DNA of 64,000 nucleotides from Scytonematopsis contorta HA4267-MV1. Lineage in GTDB: Bacteria; Cyanobacteriota; Cyanobacteriia; Cyanobacteriales; Nostocaceae. The translations under genes and the position numbers were made by a program. Where the stretch lies: NCBI GenBank assembly GCA_019359035.1, contig JAHHIC010000054.1, forward strand, positions 310,001-374,000, given 5' to 3'. Each line of letters starts with the position of its first letter. The stretch's first letter is position 1. This document shows positions 8,825 through 17,238 of the stretch, piece after piece. The notes beneath the pieces are model-generated. The model saw only the letters and a list, made by a program, of their open reading frames with translations, did not search any database and was not told the DNA's origin.

Positions 8825-9796
8825 TCAGGCGACTTTGAGCTTTCCGGACATGAATTGTTTAAATAAATAATTGAGTAACAAAATCGTCCCTTTAACTTTC
8901 CAATAAAGATTATTTTCAAATATAAAGATTATTTTTAGATACACCATAAAGTCTTTGAATTTCGGACAAGGGATTGTTTCCAACTCATTTAAAGAGTTAA
9001 AAGCTAAAAATAATGGTAAAGTTAAAGTGTTTTTTTGCATTATGTAATTACATAGAGAATTACGTTGCCAGAACCTTCTATATTCATGATTTTTATCTCT
9101 ACCGACAAATTTGCTGTTATGGAAGTTATTACTTTCATGTATTCTGTACATGATTAACGCTTCAGACATATAAAACTTTTTCGCACCAACCACAGAAGCT
9201 CCCCATATTAGACAGTCATCAGCTCTAACACGCCAATCTTCTAAATATGGAATTGGTAAAACTTTTCTCAATACTTCTCTACGCATGGATAATGTAGAAG
9301 TGATAGAGCCTATCCATTCACCATCGTATAAAGTTCTAATTACTGAATAACCTAAATCTAAATCAACTCCAAAATCTTTAAATGTTCCTTCCGCTGCGCC
9401 AAACTTTTTATATCCACAAAAGAGAAAATCGCATTCACGATGTCTCTGATAAAAAGTTAAAGCTTTCTCTAAATACTGAGGTTCATAGATATCATCAGCA
9501 TCTAAAAAAAATATAATATCTCCAGTCGCAGCCGAAAAAGCTTCGTTAAAGCAGGATAACTGTCCTTTATTTTGTGTCTGCAAAATACATTTTACATTAG
9601 CTTCTTGGGCAAGTTGAGAGATTATTTCAGCAGAATTATCTGTAGAAGCATCATCAACAATGATAATCTCATCAAATTTTACTGTTTGATTTAAAGCACT
9701 ATAAACAGCCTCTGAAATAAACTCACTGTAATTGTAATTACTAATCAAACAAGAGGTTCTCATCGTTTTTTTATTCATAGCTTTAGAATGCCTCAT
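8825..9796 (-). CDS. Glycosyltransferase family 2
   Basis: The 323-residue enzyme is a classical GT2. SCLISNYNYSEFISEAV is the first strand and loop, DEIIIVDDASTDNSAEII the nucleotide-binding site, and GDIIFFLDADDIYEP the D-x-D metal motif. WRVRADDCLIWGAS may hold the catalytic acidic residues. The start is ambiguous: in-frame ATG codons occur at residues 1, 7 and 12, and homology begins only at about residue 12. It is the second gene of the polysaccharide operon, 24 bases after the Wzc-like gene, so it could act early in repeat-unit assembly. The sugar is unknown. Confidence 0.88.
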   Translation of the reverse strand: MRHSKAMNKKTMRTSCLISNYNYSEFISEAVYSALNQTVKFDEIIIVDDASTDNSAEIISQLAQEANVKCILQTQNKGQLSCFNEAFSAATGDIIFFLDADDIYEPQYLEKALTFYQRHRECDFLFCGYKKFGAAEGTFKDFGVDLDLGYSVIRTLYDGEWIGSITSTLSMRREVLRKVLPIPYLEDWRVRADDCLIWGASVVGAKKFYMSEALIMYRIHESNNFHNSKFVGRDKNHEYRRFWQRNSLCNYIMQKNTLTLPLFLAFNSLNELETIPCPKFKDFMVYLKIIFIFENNLYWKVKGTILLLNYLFKQFMSGKLKVA

Positions 9797-9820
9797 CAGA
9801 AAATAAGTGTAAGTAAATTA

Positions 9821-12073
9821 CTACGGACGTTCGCGTTCGCTATTATTCACAGACTTTAATGGTCTTTGAGCAATCTTTTTTAAACTACCAGCAGAGGCTG
9901 AAGCTGAAATTTGTTCCATTTGTCTTCCTTTGGTGTAATAAAAATAGCTATCAGGTTCACTTTTTATATTCACACCGTTAATAACTATACCTAAAACCTT
10001 CTGACCCGACTGAGCCAAAAACTCTTTAGCTGCATTAGCACTATTTATGTCAACAACTCCGGGACGAACTACTAGCAAAATCCCATCAGTCAGACCGCTT
10101 AAGACAGCTGCATCTGCAGTTCCTGACAAAGAAGGAGTATCAAAAATTATGAAGTCATAATTTTCCGTAAAACTCTCAACTAATTTTTCCATACGCTGAG
10201 AATCAAGTAGTGCCATAGGATTAGGAGGTAATACTCCTGAAGGAAGCACATGTAAGTTAGGTAATTCAGGCATCACTGACTTAACTGCTGTACTTAAAGA
10301 CAGCTTGTCTACAATCATATTACTTAGTCCAAGAGCATTTGTTAGTTCCCATACGTGATGTTGTATGGGATGACGCATATCTGCATCTATCAATAGCACC
10401 CGTCGTCCTACCTGAGCCATTGCAACAGCTAAATTTGCAGCAACTTCAGATTTTCCTTCTCTACCAACGGAACTTGTAACTACAATACTTTTGATTTGCT
10501 TATCAGAACCAAGAAACTTTAAATTTGCTTGGAGTATTTGATATGCATCAGCGAGAGGATAAGCGGGTATATCTCTACCAACAATTCTGGGAACAACTCC
10601 ATCTATTCCGGACGCAAAAGAATGACTTCTACTATTCCGACCCAAAGATGGAATAACTCCCAAGAGAGTATATTTCAAGACTTCCCTGGCTTCTTTGACT
10701 GTCTTGACTGAGCGGTCTACTAAATCTAAGCCAAAAGCAACAACTATACCTAAGAATAAACCAACAGCACCTCCACCAATAAGGAATATAGTTTTCTTTG
10801 GTCCTTCAGGATTATCGGGTAATAGAGCATAGGAAATTACACGAGCGTTAGGAATTTTTTGATTCCGCGCAAGATTGATTTCTTGAGCTTTTGTCAACAG
10901 TTTTTCGTAAGTCGTTTGAGCCGCTTTTAACTTCCGTTCTAACTCCCTTTGAGTCTGCTCTAGTTTAGGTAAATAGTTTCCTCGTTCTTTGTAAGCTCTC
11001 CAGTTTTGTGTCAGTGTGACAATCTGTCTCTCTAAACCGACCTTTTCAGCTTCTGCACGAGTAATATCTGCAATCAGGCTTTGTCGCAGTTGGCCAATCT
11101 GTAGATTCCCTTGGGCTACAGGAGTTTCACCTGCTACTTCTTGTGTCCGTTCTTGTAATAGTTTTTTCAGAGCATCTACTTTCTCTTCCAAATTGATAAC
11201 ACTAGGATGTCCCGATTGGAAACGAGAACGTTCCAGTTCTAACTGACTTTCTGCTTCCTGAAGTTGAGCAAGTACTTTTTGAACCCCTGGTGTTTGACTC
11301 AAATCCGCAGCCATTACCGCTTGCTTTGAATCAACCTTAGCTTGAGCGCGTAATTGTTCTAAACGCCCATTGACATCAACCAATTGAGCTTGTACTTGAG
11401 AAATTTGTGCCTCTAGTCTAGAAATTGTCTGGACTGCCCCGCTAGCTTCTTCTTGGAGTACAATTATTTTGTTATTTTCTTTAAATGCTCGTAGCTTTAA
11501 TTCCTCTCTTCTGACATTTCCCTCAGCTCTGGGTAGTTCGTCAACAATAAAATTATTAGCCGCGACCGCTTCACTTTGATTTGTACTTACATTTTGCCTG
11601 ATATAAGTGTCAATGATTTTATTAACAGCTTTTTTTGCTATTTCAGGGTCTTTGTCTTTATAAGCAAGTTGAACAACATCGCTACCTTTGATTCCTTCTA
11701 CCTTAAGTCTTCCAGCAAAATCACGAATTGTAATCGGTTTGCCTTTCGCATCTCTGAGGTTTAGCGCACGAATTGTTTCCTCAATTACTGGATTAGAGCT
11801 AATAACTTTTACCTGTGTTTCCAAAGGATTATCGTTTTGCCCCAAAGCCTCCAGACGACCCAAATCTTCCGTTACACCTGTCAGCGAGGAAGTGCGATTG
11901 GTTTTAATCATCAAGCTGGCTTCGGCTTTATAAGAAGGTTTTAGGGAAAGTGTGTACAAAAACCCTAAAGTAACACCTACTCCAAAAATTCCTACTATAG
12001 GTAGCCAACGTCTTTGTAAAACCTGTAGGTATTTCTGAAAATCAACTTCTTCAAAATTTGGTACGGACTCCAT
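9821..12073 (-). CDS. Wzc-like chain-length determinant / BY-kinase
   Basis: I place the start at the ATG at 12073 (MESVPNFEEVDFQKYLQVLQ), giving 750 residues; the open frame extends 26 codons further but that part looks non-conserved. The order is an N-terminal Wzz domain with a membrane helix near residues 24-42, a long coiled-coil periplasmic part (about 190-420), a second helix (TIFLIGGGAVGLFLGIVVAF), then a bacterial tyrosine kinase domain. The kinase has Walker A SVGREGKSEVA, Walker A' LLIDADMRHP and Walker B FIIFDTPSL. The C-terminus has a short tyrosine cluster (SYFYYTKGR) for autophosphorylation. It controls polymer length and export, and is the first gene of the operon. No outer-membrane partner (Wza) or phosphatase (Wzb) is in the window. 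Confidence 0.92.
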   Translation of the reverse strand: MESVPNFEEVDFQKYLQVLQRRWLPIVGIFGVGVTLGFLYTLSLKPSYKAEASLMIKTNRTSSLTGVTEDLGRLEALGQNDNPLETQVKVISSNPVIEETIRALNLRDAKGKPITIRDFAGRLKVEGIKGSDVVQLAYKDKDPEIAKKAVNKIIDTYIRQNVSTNQSEAVAANNFIVDELPRAEGNVRREELKLRAFKENNKIIVLQEEASGAVQTISRLEAQISQVQAQLVDVNGRLEQLRAQAKVDSKQAVMAADLSQTPGVQKVLAQLQEAESQLELERSRFQSGHPSVINLEEKVDALKKLLQERTQEVAGETPVAQGNLQIGQLRQSLIADITRAEAEKVGLERQIVTLTQNWRAYKERGNYLPKLEQTQRELERKLKAAQTTYEKLLTKAQEINLARNQKIPNARVISYALLPDNPEGPKKTIFLIGGGAVGLFLGIVVAFGLDLVDRSVKTVKEAREVLKYTLLGVIPSLGRNSRSHSFASGIDGVVPRIVGRDIPAYPLADAYQILQANLKFLGSDKQIKSIVVTSSVGREGKSEVAANLAVAMAQVGRRVLLIDADMRHPIQHHVWELTNALGLSNMIVDKLSLSTAVKSVMPELPNLHVLPSGVLPPNPMALLDSQRMEKLVESFTENYDFIIFDTPSLSGTADAAVLSGLTDGILLVVRPGVVDINSANAAKEFLAQSGQKVLGIVINGVNIKSEPDSYFYYTKGRQMEQISASASAGSLKKIAQRPLKSVNNSERERP

Positions 12074-12956
12074 AACTCTATATATAGACATTAATAAGGT
12101 ACAAGTGGTAAATGCGTATTTGCTCATGACAAAACCTGGGTGCAAAGCCAAGCATCCATGTGCGTTAGCGAGTATTAGCTCGCTAGAATATTTTCTGGTG
12201 AATGGATTTTTAGTCCCTGGCTATAAAACTATTAAAGGGGATGAGACCTTTAAAAACATTTACTACTATTTGGCCTTTTGCTACTTAACTAGTAAGAACA
12301 GAGTATTTTCTTTCAACCATTACCTTGTGAACAGCACATAATTTTTTTTACTCACAGTTTTTAGGCATTTTATCGGTCAATCTATTCTCTTGTGTACTTT
12401 AGCACTAACTTGTGATGATGAAAGTTATTACCAGGGGACTTCACAATAAAAATACTTCCTGATGATAAGAACTTCATAATGTAATCTAGTTTGTTGTGCA
12501 TTACGCTTTAACATGTTTTTTTCATGAAGCTCATTGTTACTTGTTTCAAATTATACATGTATTTACCTCGTTTCTACTTTGGGGGGTGCTATACTGTTTA
12601 TACATAAGTATAAAGTGATTCTATGCAAAAGTAATTATCTTCAGTAGGAAGTTATTTAAAACACTACAGTAATTACTTTTAGACATAATACGTAGTTGTA
12701 AATTTAATTACGTAGCGTTTCGGGCTGTATAGCTTTGGGTTGGAGTTAGGAAAGTAATTTACCTAGGCAGTACCCTTATAGCTACATAATTTTTTCACTA
12801 TTTCCGTATAATACTTACATCAACAACAGCAAGTAATTTTCCGGATTAAAATATATTGCTGAAATACTTTTTCGTTTTTTTATACCAAGACTTCATGAAG
12901 GCGCTTGAAGTTATTTTTTAGCTATGCTTCTAGGGTAAGCTTGTCAAGAGAAATTT
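12074..12956. other. Long AT-rich intergenic region upstream of the polysaccharide operon
   Basis: About 880 bases without a convincing gene separate the operon's first gene from the MFS gene, both on the minus strand. It should hold the operon promoter, but no -10/-35 pair stands out. Two inverted repeats are visible: TAGCGAG-tattag-CTCGCTA at 12166-12185 and TTTATAC-ataa-GTATAAA at 12597-12614. The second has the size of a dimeric regulator site. Short near-repeats of TAATTACGTAG type occur around 12700. Confidence 0.6.
12597..12614. promoter_or_regulatory. Candidate operator: 7-bp inverted repeat with 4-base spacer
   Basis: TTTATAC-ataa-GTATAAA is a perfect dyad in the long intergenic region, about 520 bases upstream of the Wzc-like gene. 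It is AT-rich, so chance occurrence is possible. No regulator can be assigned. Confidence 0.3.
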
Positions 12957-14201
12957 TTAAAGTTTTGAGCCTTGATGGGTAGATATCCCTGTATTCTTTT
13001 GATTCAACAATAGTAAAATCATCAAACCGATAAATGTACTACCTGCTACGGCTAACCAGGTATTTTGGGCTACATTTTGCGACTGGTCCATTGCCCATCC
13101 CCCTACAATCGGTCCGATTACATACCCAATCGTCCAACACTGGTACGCTATCGCAGTATAAGCTCCGCGTAAATTCGGGGGTGCGAGTTCAGAAATCCAT
13201 GCAGATGATGTGGGTTTGTAGATGACACTCGCAATGGCAAATACACCTAAAATCCCAAATTCGTAAGTAGTACGGATATCAAAAAAGCTGCTCATCACCC
13301 ATACAAGCAAAAAGCCCAGACCCCAAACTCCCATCGATATCATCAGCGATGTTAAATAATTAAATTTGGCGATAATTTTAATGACTGGGATTTGAAACAG
13401 CGCTCCTAACCCGACGTATCCCCAGGTGAACAAGTTAGCGACTGTAGATTCTGATGTGCCACCAAAGTTAACTAAATATAGTGGCAAAGTACTGCCTACT
13501 AATGCGATGTAAGTAATAAATAAAGTATTGACTAATAAATAAATCATTAACCGGGTATCGATTAGTGCCGTTTTCCAACCCTTTTGGATTTCATGACTTT
13601 TTTCCTCTGAAGAACGGGTTTCCACAAGTCCAATAAAAAATAGTAGTAACAGAGAGAAAAACGTAATTGCACTCGCAGCAAAAATATACTCTTTAGGATG
13701 CAATACTTTAATTAAAAATCCTCCAGCGAAAGTTCCCAAGCCAAAACCTAAATTATCTGTAAGTCCTAGCAAGGAAAATGCTTCCTGACGTATTTCGCTT
13801 ACAGTTACATCCATCACTGCTGCATCCGCTGCTGTCCAATATAAACCAGTGCTTAGACCAAAGAAAATATTTGCTAGTAATAAAAATTTAAAATCATGAG
13901 TAAATACCATGACTATTGAAGTAATAATTGCGAACAACGTAGAGAATAATAAAGTTCGTTTACGTCCAAATTTGGGTGAATCAGTGAATATACCCCCAAT
14001 AATATTACCCACGAATCCAGCTACAGAACCACCACCAATTGCTAAGCCTACTTCAGTAGCACTCATATTACCGTAGTTAACGAAAACTATAGGTGTATAG
14101 AATATCAGTACTGCTGAACCGAGTTGATAGAGTCCACGTCCGATGGCTTGTATCCATACTTGCTGCGAGAATTGGGTTTTCAGAGGTAGGCTGATACTCA
14201 T
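12957..14201 (-). CDS. MFS transporter
   Basis: I choose the ATG at 14201 (MSISLPLKTQFSQQVWIQAI), giving 414 residues; the open frame extends upstream through a non-conserved stretch containing a palindromic repeat. About twelve membrane helices are present. The MFS motif A between helices 2 and 3 reads GGIFTDSPKFGRKRTLLFST, and the N-terminal segment GRGLYQLGSAVLIFYTPIVF fits helix 1. The family exports drugs or small molecules, or takes up metabolites, by proton coupling in the cytoplasmic membrane. It is divergent from the small double-glycine peptide gene at 14470. The substrate cannot be inferred. Confidence 0.88.
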   Translation of the reverse strand: MSISLPLKTQFSQQVWIQAIGRGLYQLGSAVLIFYTPIVFVNYGNMSATEVGLAIGGGSVAGFVGNIIGGIFTDSPKFGRKRTLLFSTLFAIITSIVMVFTHDFKFLLLANIFFGLSTGLYWTAADAAVMDVTVSEIRQEAFSLLGLTDNLGFGLGTFAGGFLIKVLHPKEYIFAASAITFFSLLLLFFIGLVETRSSEEKSHEIQKGWKTALIDTRLMIYLLVNTLFITYIALVGSTLPLYLVNFGGTSESTVANLFTWGYVGLGALFQIPVIKIIAKFNYLTSLMISMGVWGLGFLLVWVMSSFFDIRTTYEFGILGVFAIASVIYKPTSSAWISELAPPNLRGAYTAIAYQCWTIGYVIGPIVGGWAMDQSQNVAQNTWLAVAGSTFIGLMILLLLNQKNTGISTHQGSKL

Positions 14202-14247
14202 GTTAGGAAAAATAAAGTCTACATGTAAACAATTGTAAACAATATAT

Positions 14248-14275
14248 GTAGAGACGCGAAATTTACGGTCTCTAC
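14248..14275. repeat. GTAGAGACG palindromic element
   Basis: A 28-bp copy of the dispersed palindrome with ends GTAGAGACG and GTCTCTAC lies between the divergent MFS and small-peptide genes. This copy is slightly degenerate in the right arm (ACGGTCTC). Other copies are at 27839, 29029, 44736, 44828 and, in expanded form, at 22783 and 58026. Confidence 0.85.
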
Positions 14276-14455
14276 ATTGGGGAACATTTGGAATTTTCGT
14301 GTATCGACTTTTACTGGAAATACATGAGTACATAATATGGGATAAGATTAATGCCATTTTGGCAACATTTTTTTTATCAAAAAGTTAAGTTTAAAGAAGT
14401 ATTGCTCAATAATTTGTTGAGAAATACGTACCTTAACCAGTACATCTACCAAATT

Positions 14456-14461
14456 AAGGAG
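14456..14461 (+). promoter_or_regulatory. Ribosome-binding site AAGGAG of the small peptide gene
   Basis: AAGGAG lies 8 bases before the ATG at 14470. It is one of the best Shine-Dalgarno sequences in the window and favours this frame over the overlapping 86-codon frame that starts at 14351. Confidence 0.7.
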
Positions 14462-14469
14462 AGTTTGCA

Positions 14470-14688
14470 ATGGTTAATAGTCAAAGCGATTCCGCTTATA
14501 AAGTGTCCACACTTTCTGAAAGCTTTATCACAGATTTATCAGGTTCGGAATCCACAATCATCGGTGGTTCTGGTCACGGGAAAGGAAAAGGAAAGTTCAA
14601 GTTTGATTTGAAAATCAAGATTAAGGGCGACTTTAAAGATTTTCCTGGTAAGTACCACCCAGATTATGACTACCCTGATTATCACTAG
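14470..14688 (+). CDS. Small peptide with double-glycine-type leader (bacteriocin-like precursor candidate)
   Basis: The 72-residue product divides at a glycine pair. Residues 1-33 form a leader-like part ending FITDLSGSESTIIGG; residues 34-72 form a short basic-acidic core (SGHGKGKGKF, then alternating Lys/hydrophobic/Asp residues, then a Tyr/Asp/Pro/His-rich end). The leader fits the pattern of peptides exported by peptidase-containing ABC transporters and of cyanobacterial 'bacteriocin-type signal' proteins, with DLS, an acidic residue and a hydrophobic pair before GG. A strong ribosome-binding site precedes it and a long hairpin follows. No C39 transporter or modifying enzyme is adjacent. 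Function is inferred, not shown; a small conserved hypothetical protein is the alternative. Confidence 0.7.
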   Translation: MVNSQSDSAYKVSTLSESFITDLSGSESTIIGGSGHGKGKGKFKFDLKIKIKGDFKDFPGKYHPDYDYPDYH

Positions 14689-14790
14689 AACTGCTGTGAT
14701 TACTAGTTTTCCGGATTATCTACAGACTGAGTGACGTAAGTCGCTATTGTGTAGAGATTTGTTGACAAGCTCAAACTCTTATTGCACCTT

Positions 14791-14850
14791 AAAGGTAGGA
14801 TTTTTAACGTGATTATTTTACATGATAATCGTGTTAAAAGACCTACTTTT
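14791..14850. terminator. Long hairpin, probable bidirectional terminator
   Basis: Arms 14791-14816 and 14825-14850 pair over about 26 bp with several G-U pairs and one mismatch around an 8-base loop. The right side ends in TTTT and the left side in AAA, so it can work on both strands. It lies between the convergent small-peptide gene and the acetyltransferase gene. This is the clearest structured terminator in the region. Confidence 0.75.
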
Positions 14851-14865
14851 TATTCTGAATAAGGC

Positions 14866-16107
14866 TTAGGTCTTCTTAAGAGCTACGTAATTTCCTAAGC
14901 GAAAAATTTGTAATTCAAAAGGTAAGTTTTGCTGACTAGTTGGTGCGAATCCCAGATTAGTGTAGAATTGGACTTTCTGCTGTGGGCAAATTAGGTAAAT
15001 TGGTAATTGTATTCGTCGAGTTAAACGTTCCAAAAATGCTTGACCAACGTTTTTTTGCTGATATTCCGGTTCCACATGCAAGCAATAGAGGACAGAGTAT
15101 TTTCTACGACAAGATATATGGGCATAAGCAATTACATCTACCCCTTGCTCAATAATCCATTCTTGCCACCAAACCAAAATCGTTAATACTGGTAGCAAAA
15201 CTGTGACTAAGCTAATTATTGTTGCTAGCCAGTTTATACCCCAGATTTCTGTTATTTTCCAAAGAATTGTCAGTATTGAAATTTCTGTCGCAAATATCAT
15301 CCCAACGAAAGTAAAAATATAAACTCTTGATTGTTTAAATGATTTTCTTGACCAAAATTTTTTATACACCTGTAACCGCTCAGTAATATTTTGTATGGTA
15401 TAAATAAAGCAGCCAGTAGGTAATGGAAATATTGCTTCCTCACGCTCTTGGGGTAATATTGGCTCATCAAATAGTGCCATCACGCAACCAAGATTATACC
15501 TTCTAAAATCTGGTGGTATACTTCGCTCTGTTACTGCGACAAACCCAAAACGGCTGTAGAAAGGTTGTAATCGTGGTAAACAAGTTAGATAGAGTGGCTT
15601 TTTAACATCTTTTATACTATTCCAGACTAAATTAGACCCAACTCCTTGCCACCAATGACCAGGATTAATGGAAACTAGCATTAATATAGAGTAATTTTGT
15701 TCTAGTCTAAGCGTTGCCCTTCCGATAATCTGACTTTTGTAAACAGCAACCCAGCGTTCCTGTTTGTCCTCATCTGGCCGAATTAGCGAGGTTACGAATC
15801 GGGAAATCAAATGTCCTATACCGAACATTGGTACAAGTGCTGGTACTACTTGCTCCAAACTAAACCAAGCAATTTTGCACCAATCTTCAAAAGTGAAAAA
15901 TTGCGATCGCCTTCCAGTTTCCAGTTCGATAGCTAGCTGAGCGCGTTGCCAGTTATAGTGGAATACAGTATTGAAAAGAAATGTAACTAGCAGCAGTCCG
16001 AAGATAAAACGAATCATAAATGACCGGAAACTGTTATTTTGACTTCGATTATTTTGCTCTGTAGCACGACGGACAGAGTATCCAGGTGGGAGAGAAGGAA
16101 ATTCCAT
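14866..16107 (-). CDS. Membrane protein with two GNAT acetyltransferase domains
   Basis: This 413-residue protein joins two GNAT-like domains with membrane helices. A helix lies near residues 31-48 and a hydrophobic stretch near 83-105. GNAT 1 spans about 115-215, with the acetyl-CoA loop region PGHWWQGVGSNLVW and the C-terminal FYSRFGF. Two further helices lie at about 262-284 and 290-315. GNAT 2 spans about 320-405, with HVEPEYQQKNVGQAFLERL and FYTNLGF. Membrane-anchored tandem GNAT proteins are uncommon. The FYSRFGF/PPDFRR block is shared with the single-domain GNAT at 23008, suggesting a common ancestor. The acceptor is unknown. A HIP1 octamer occurs inside the gene at 15903. Confidence 0.75.
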   Translation of the reverse strand: MEFPSLPPGYSVRRATEQNNRSQNNSFRSFMIRFIFGLLLVTFLFNTVFHYNWQRAQLAIELETGRRSQFFTFEDWCKIAWFSLEQVVPALVPMFGIGHLISRFVTSLIRPDEDKQERWVAVYKSQIIGRATLRLEQNYSILMLVSINPGHWWQGVGSNLVWNSIKDVKKPLYLTCLPRLQPFYSRFGFVAVTERSIPPDFRRYNLGCVMALFDEPILPQEREEAIFPLPTGCFIYTIQNITERLQVYKKFWSRKSFKQSRVYIFTFVGMIFATEISILTILWKITEIWGINWLATIISLVTVLLPVLTILVWWQEWIIEQGVDVIAYAHISCRRKYSVLYCLHVEPEYQQKNVGQAFLERLTRRIQLPIYLICPQQKVQFYTNLGFAPTSQQNLPFELQIFRLGNYVALKKT

Positions 16108-16346
16108 TGACTGCTGCTAGATGCTAAACATATTTTCTAATATTTATTTTTTTATTACTAACAACAACCGCATATTTACTTAGAAAGAGAAATCTTCAAA
16201 TATTCCTTTCAATCTCCGGAATCTTTCGATGTAAAGATTGACATGTAACGTCTTTTTTATCTTGCTTCCCAGTGTAATCATTTATTTTTTTGCAAATCTC
16301 TTAGAGGCTATTTATAAAGAGAATATTAAGCATCAGTCATACCAAA

Positions 16347-16499
16347 AGCCAGGGAATAAATTCCCTGTCTAAAAGCTGAAGTCCTCTGTAAGAGGACTAA
16401 TAAAAAAAATTTGATATATCCTAATTTTGCAAAAATATCTGTTATTAATGTACTATTTTAGTCCTCTTAAGAGGACTTTAGCTTTTAGACAGGGAATTT
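16347..16499. repeat. Inverted-repeat element with AGCCAGGGAATAAATT ends (MITE-like)
   Basis: The left arm (16347-16419) reads AGCCAGGGAATAAATTCCCT, then TCTAAAAGCTGAAGTCCTCT and a short internal palindrome. The right arm (16459-16509) is its inverted counterpart, ending AATTTATTCCCTGGCT. A closely related copy lies at 31824-31983 with a different centre. It carries no gene and looks like a non-autonomous palindromic element. A 15-bp tandem array begins directly at its right end. Confidence 0.85.
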
Positions 16500-16500
16500 A

Positions 16501-16605
16501 TTCCCTGGCTATCTATTCCCTGGCTATCTATTCCCTGGCTATCTATTCCCTGGTTATCTATTCCTTGGCTATCTATTCCTTGGCTATCTATTCCCTGGCT
16601 ATCTA
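16501..16605. repeat. Tandem repeat, seven copies of a 15-bp unit
   Basis: Seven units of TTCCCTGGCTATCTA run without gaps; the fourth has TGGTTA and the fifth and sixth have TTCCTTGG. The unit is an extension of the end of the adjacent inverted-repeat element (ATTCCCTGGCT). The frame that reads through it as repeated IYSLA residues is a by-product. Confidence 0.95.
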
Positions 16606-16803
16606 TTTCTGAGGCTTAATAATTGTTTTATAAATATCCTCTCAGATTAAGAAGGAGAACTTGACGAATTTTTTGGGGACAAGAGTTGAAATATTTTGAA
16701 TAGCGGAACTATCATTAAAGAAGGCTACTCCACCCTCCGTAAATAATAGACAATCAAGAGTAAAATTTTAGGCTTGCGAATCAAAAACAAAGATATTTCA
16801 GTT

Positions 16804-17238
16804 ATGGATATACAATTGACCACTACAGAAATTAATTCCGCACGAGAGGTACTACAGGATTACGAACCCGCACAACACGCACTAGAAAATTTACAGAGAC
16901 ATAGTGGTAACGTGAAACGGTCTTTTCAAGACTTGTGGATTGAAAAAAATAGCCCCTCACCAATAACACAAGAACGTGAATCCCTCTGGGAAGTAACTTT
17001 AAGAGTACTGAGGGAAGAACTTTGTGGAGATGAAGGATTTCGTGGTCAGCTTAGCGACTATACAAAAAATCCCGGAAGTTCACCACTATTGACTGGTTTA
17101 ATTGTTTCTCTTGTTGGTATTGCCGGAACACAAGGTCTACCTCTTGACCCAGCTATTGCGACCGTCGTTGTTTTATACATCCTCAAGATTGGCTTAAATA
17201 TTTTTTGTGAATATACAGAACCTGTTGATAACCCATAA
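16804..17238 (+). CDS. Hypothetical protein with two C-terminal membrane helices
   Basis: I choose the ATG at 16804 (MDIQLTTTEINSAREVLQDY), giving 144 residues. The first 90 residues are hydrophilic and mostly helical in character. Two hydrophobic segments follow, about 95-110 (LLTGLIVSLVGIAG) and 114-132 (ATVVVLYILKIGLNIF), then a short tail CEYTEP. I do not recognise the family. It may be a membrane-anchored accessory protein. The next gene downstream, also small and unknown, starts about 390 bases later, so a shared operon is uncertain. Confidence 0.6.
   Translation: MDIQLTTTEINSAREVLQDYEPAQHALENLQRHSGNVKRSFQDLWIEKNSPSPITQERESLWEVTLRVLREELCGDEGFRGQLSDYTKNPGSSPLLTGLIVSLVGIAGTQGLPLDPAIATVVVLYILKIGLNIFCEYTEPVDNP

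Larger units (their letters stand above)
16108..16803. other. Intergenic region dominated by repeat DNA
   Basis: Apart from the inverted-repeat element and the 15-bp array described separately, this 700-base stretch holds only AT-rich sequence. I see no RNA gene and no convincing small gene. The promoters of the flanking divergent genes must be near its two ends. Confidence 0.6.

Noticed and set aside
12074-12151. 26-codon upstream extension of the Wzc-like protein
   Set aside because: The extension lacks homology to the family start; ATG at 12073 begins the conserved part.
12105-12341. 78-codon frame upstream of the exopolysaccharide operon
   Set aside because: It overlaps the Wzc-like gene start region on the other strand, has unusual composition and no ribosome-binding site.
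14351-14611. 86-codon frame overlapping the double-glycine peptide gene
   Set aside because: No ribosome-binding site; the overlapping frame at 14470 has AAGGAG, a plausible leader and a downstream hairpin.
16427-16612. 61-codon frame with repeated IYSLA residues
   Set aside because: It is the translation of the 15-bp tandem array; no ribosome-binding site or conserved part.
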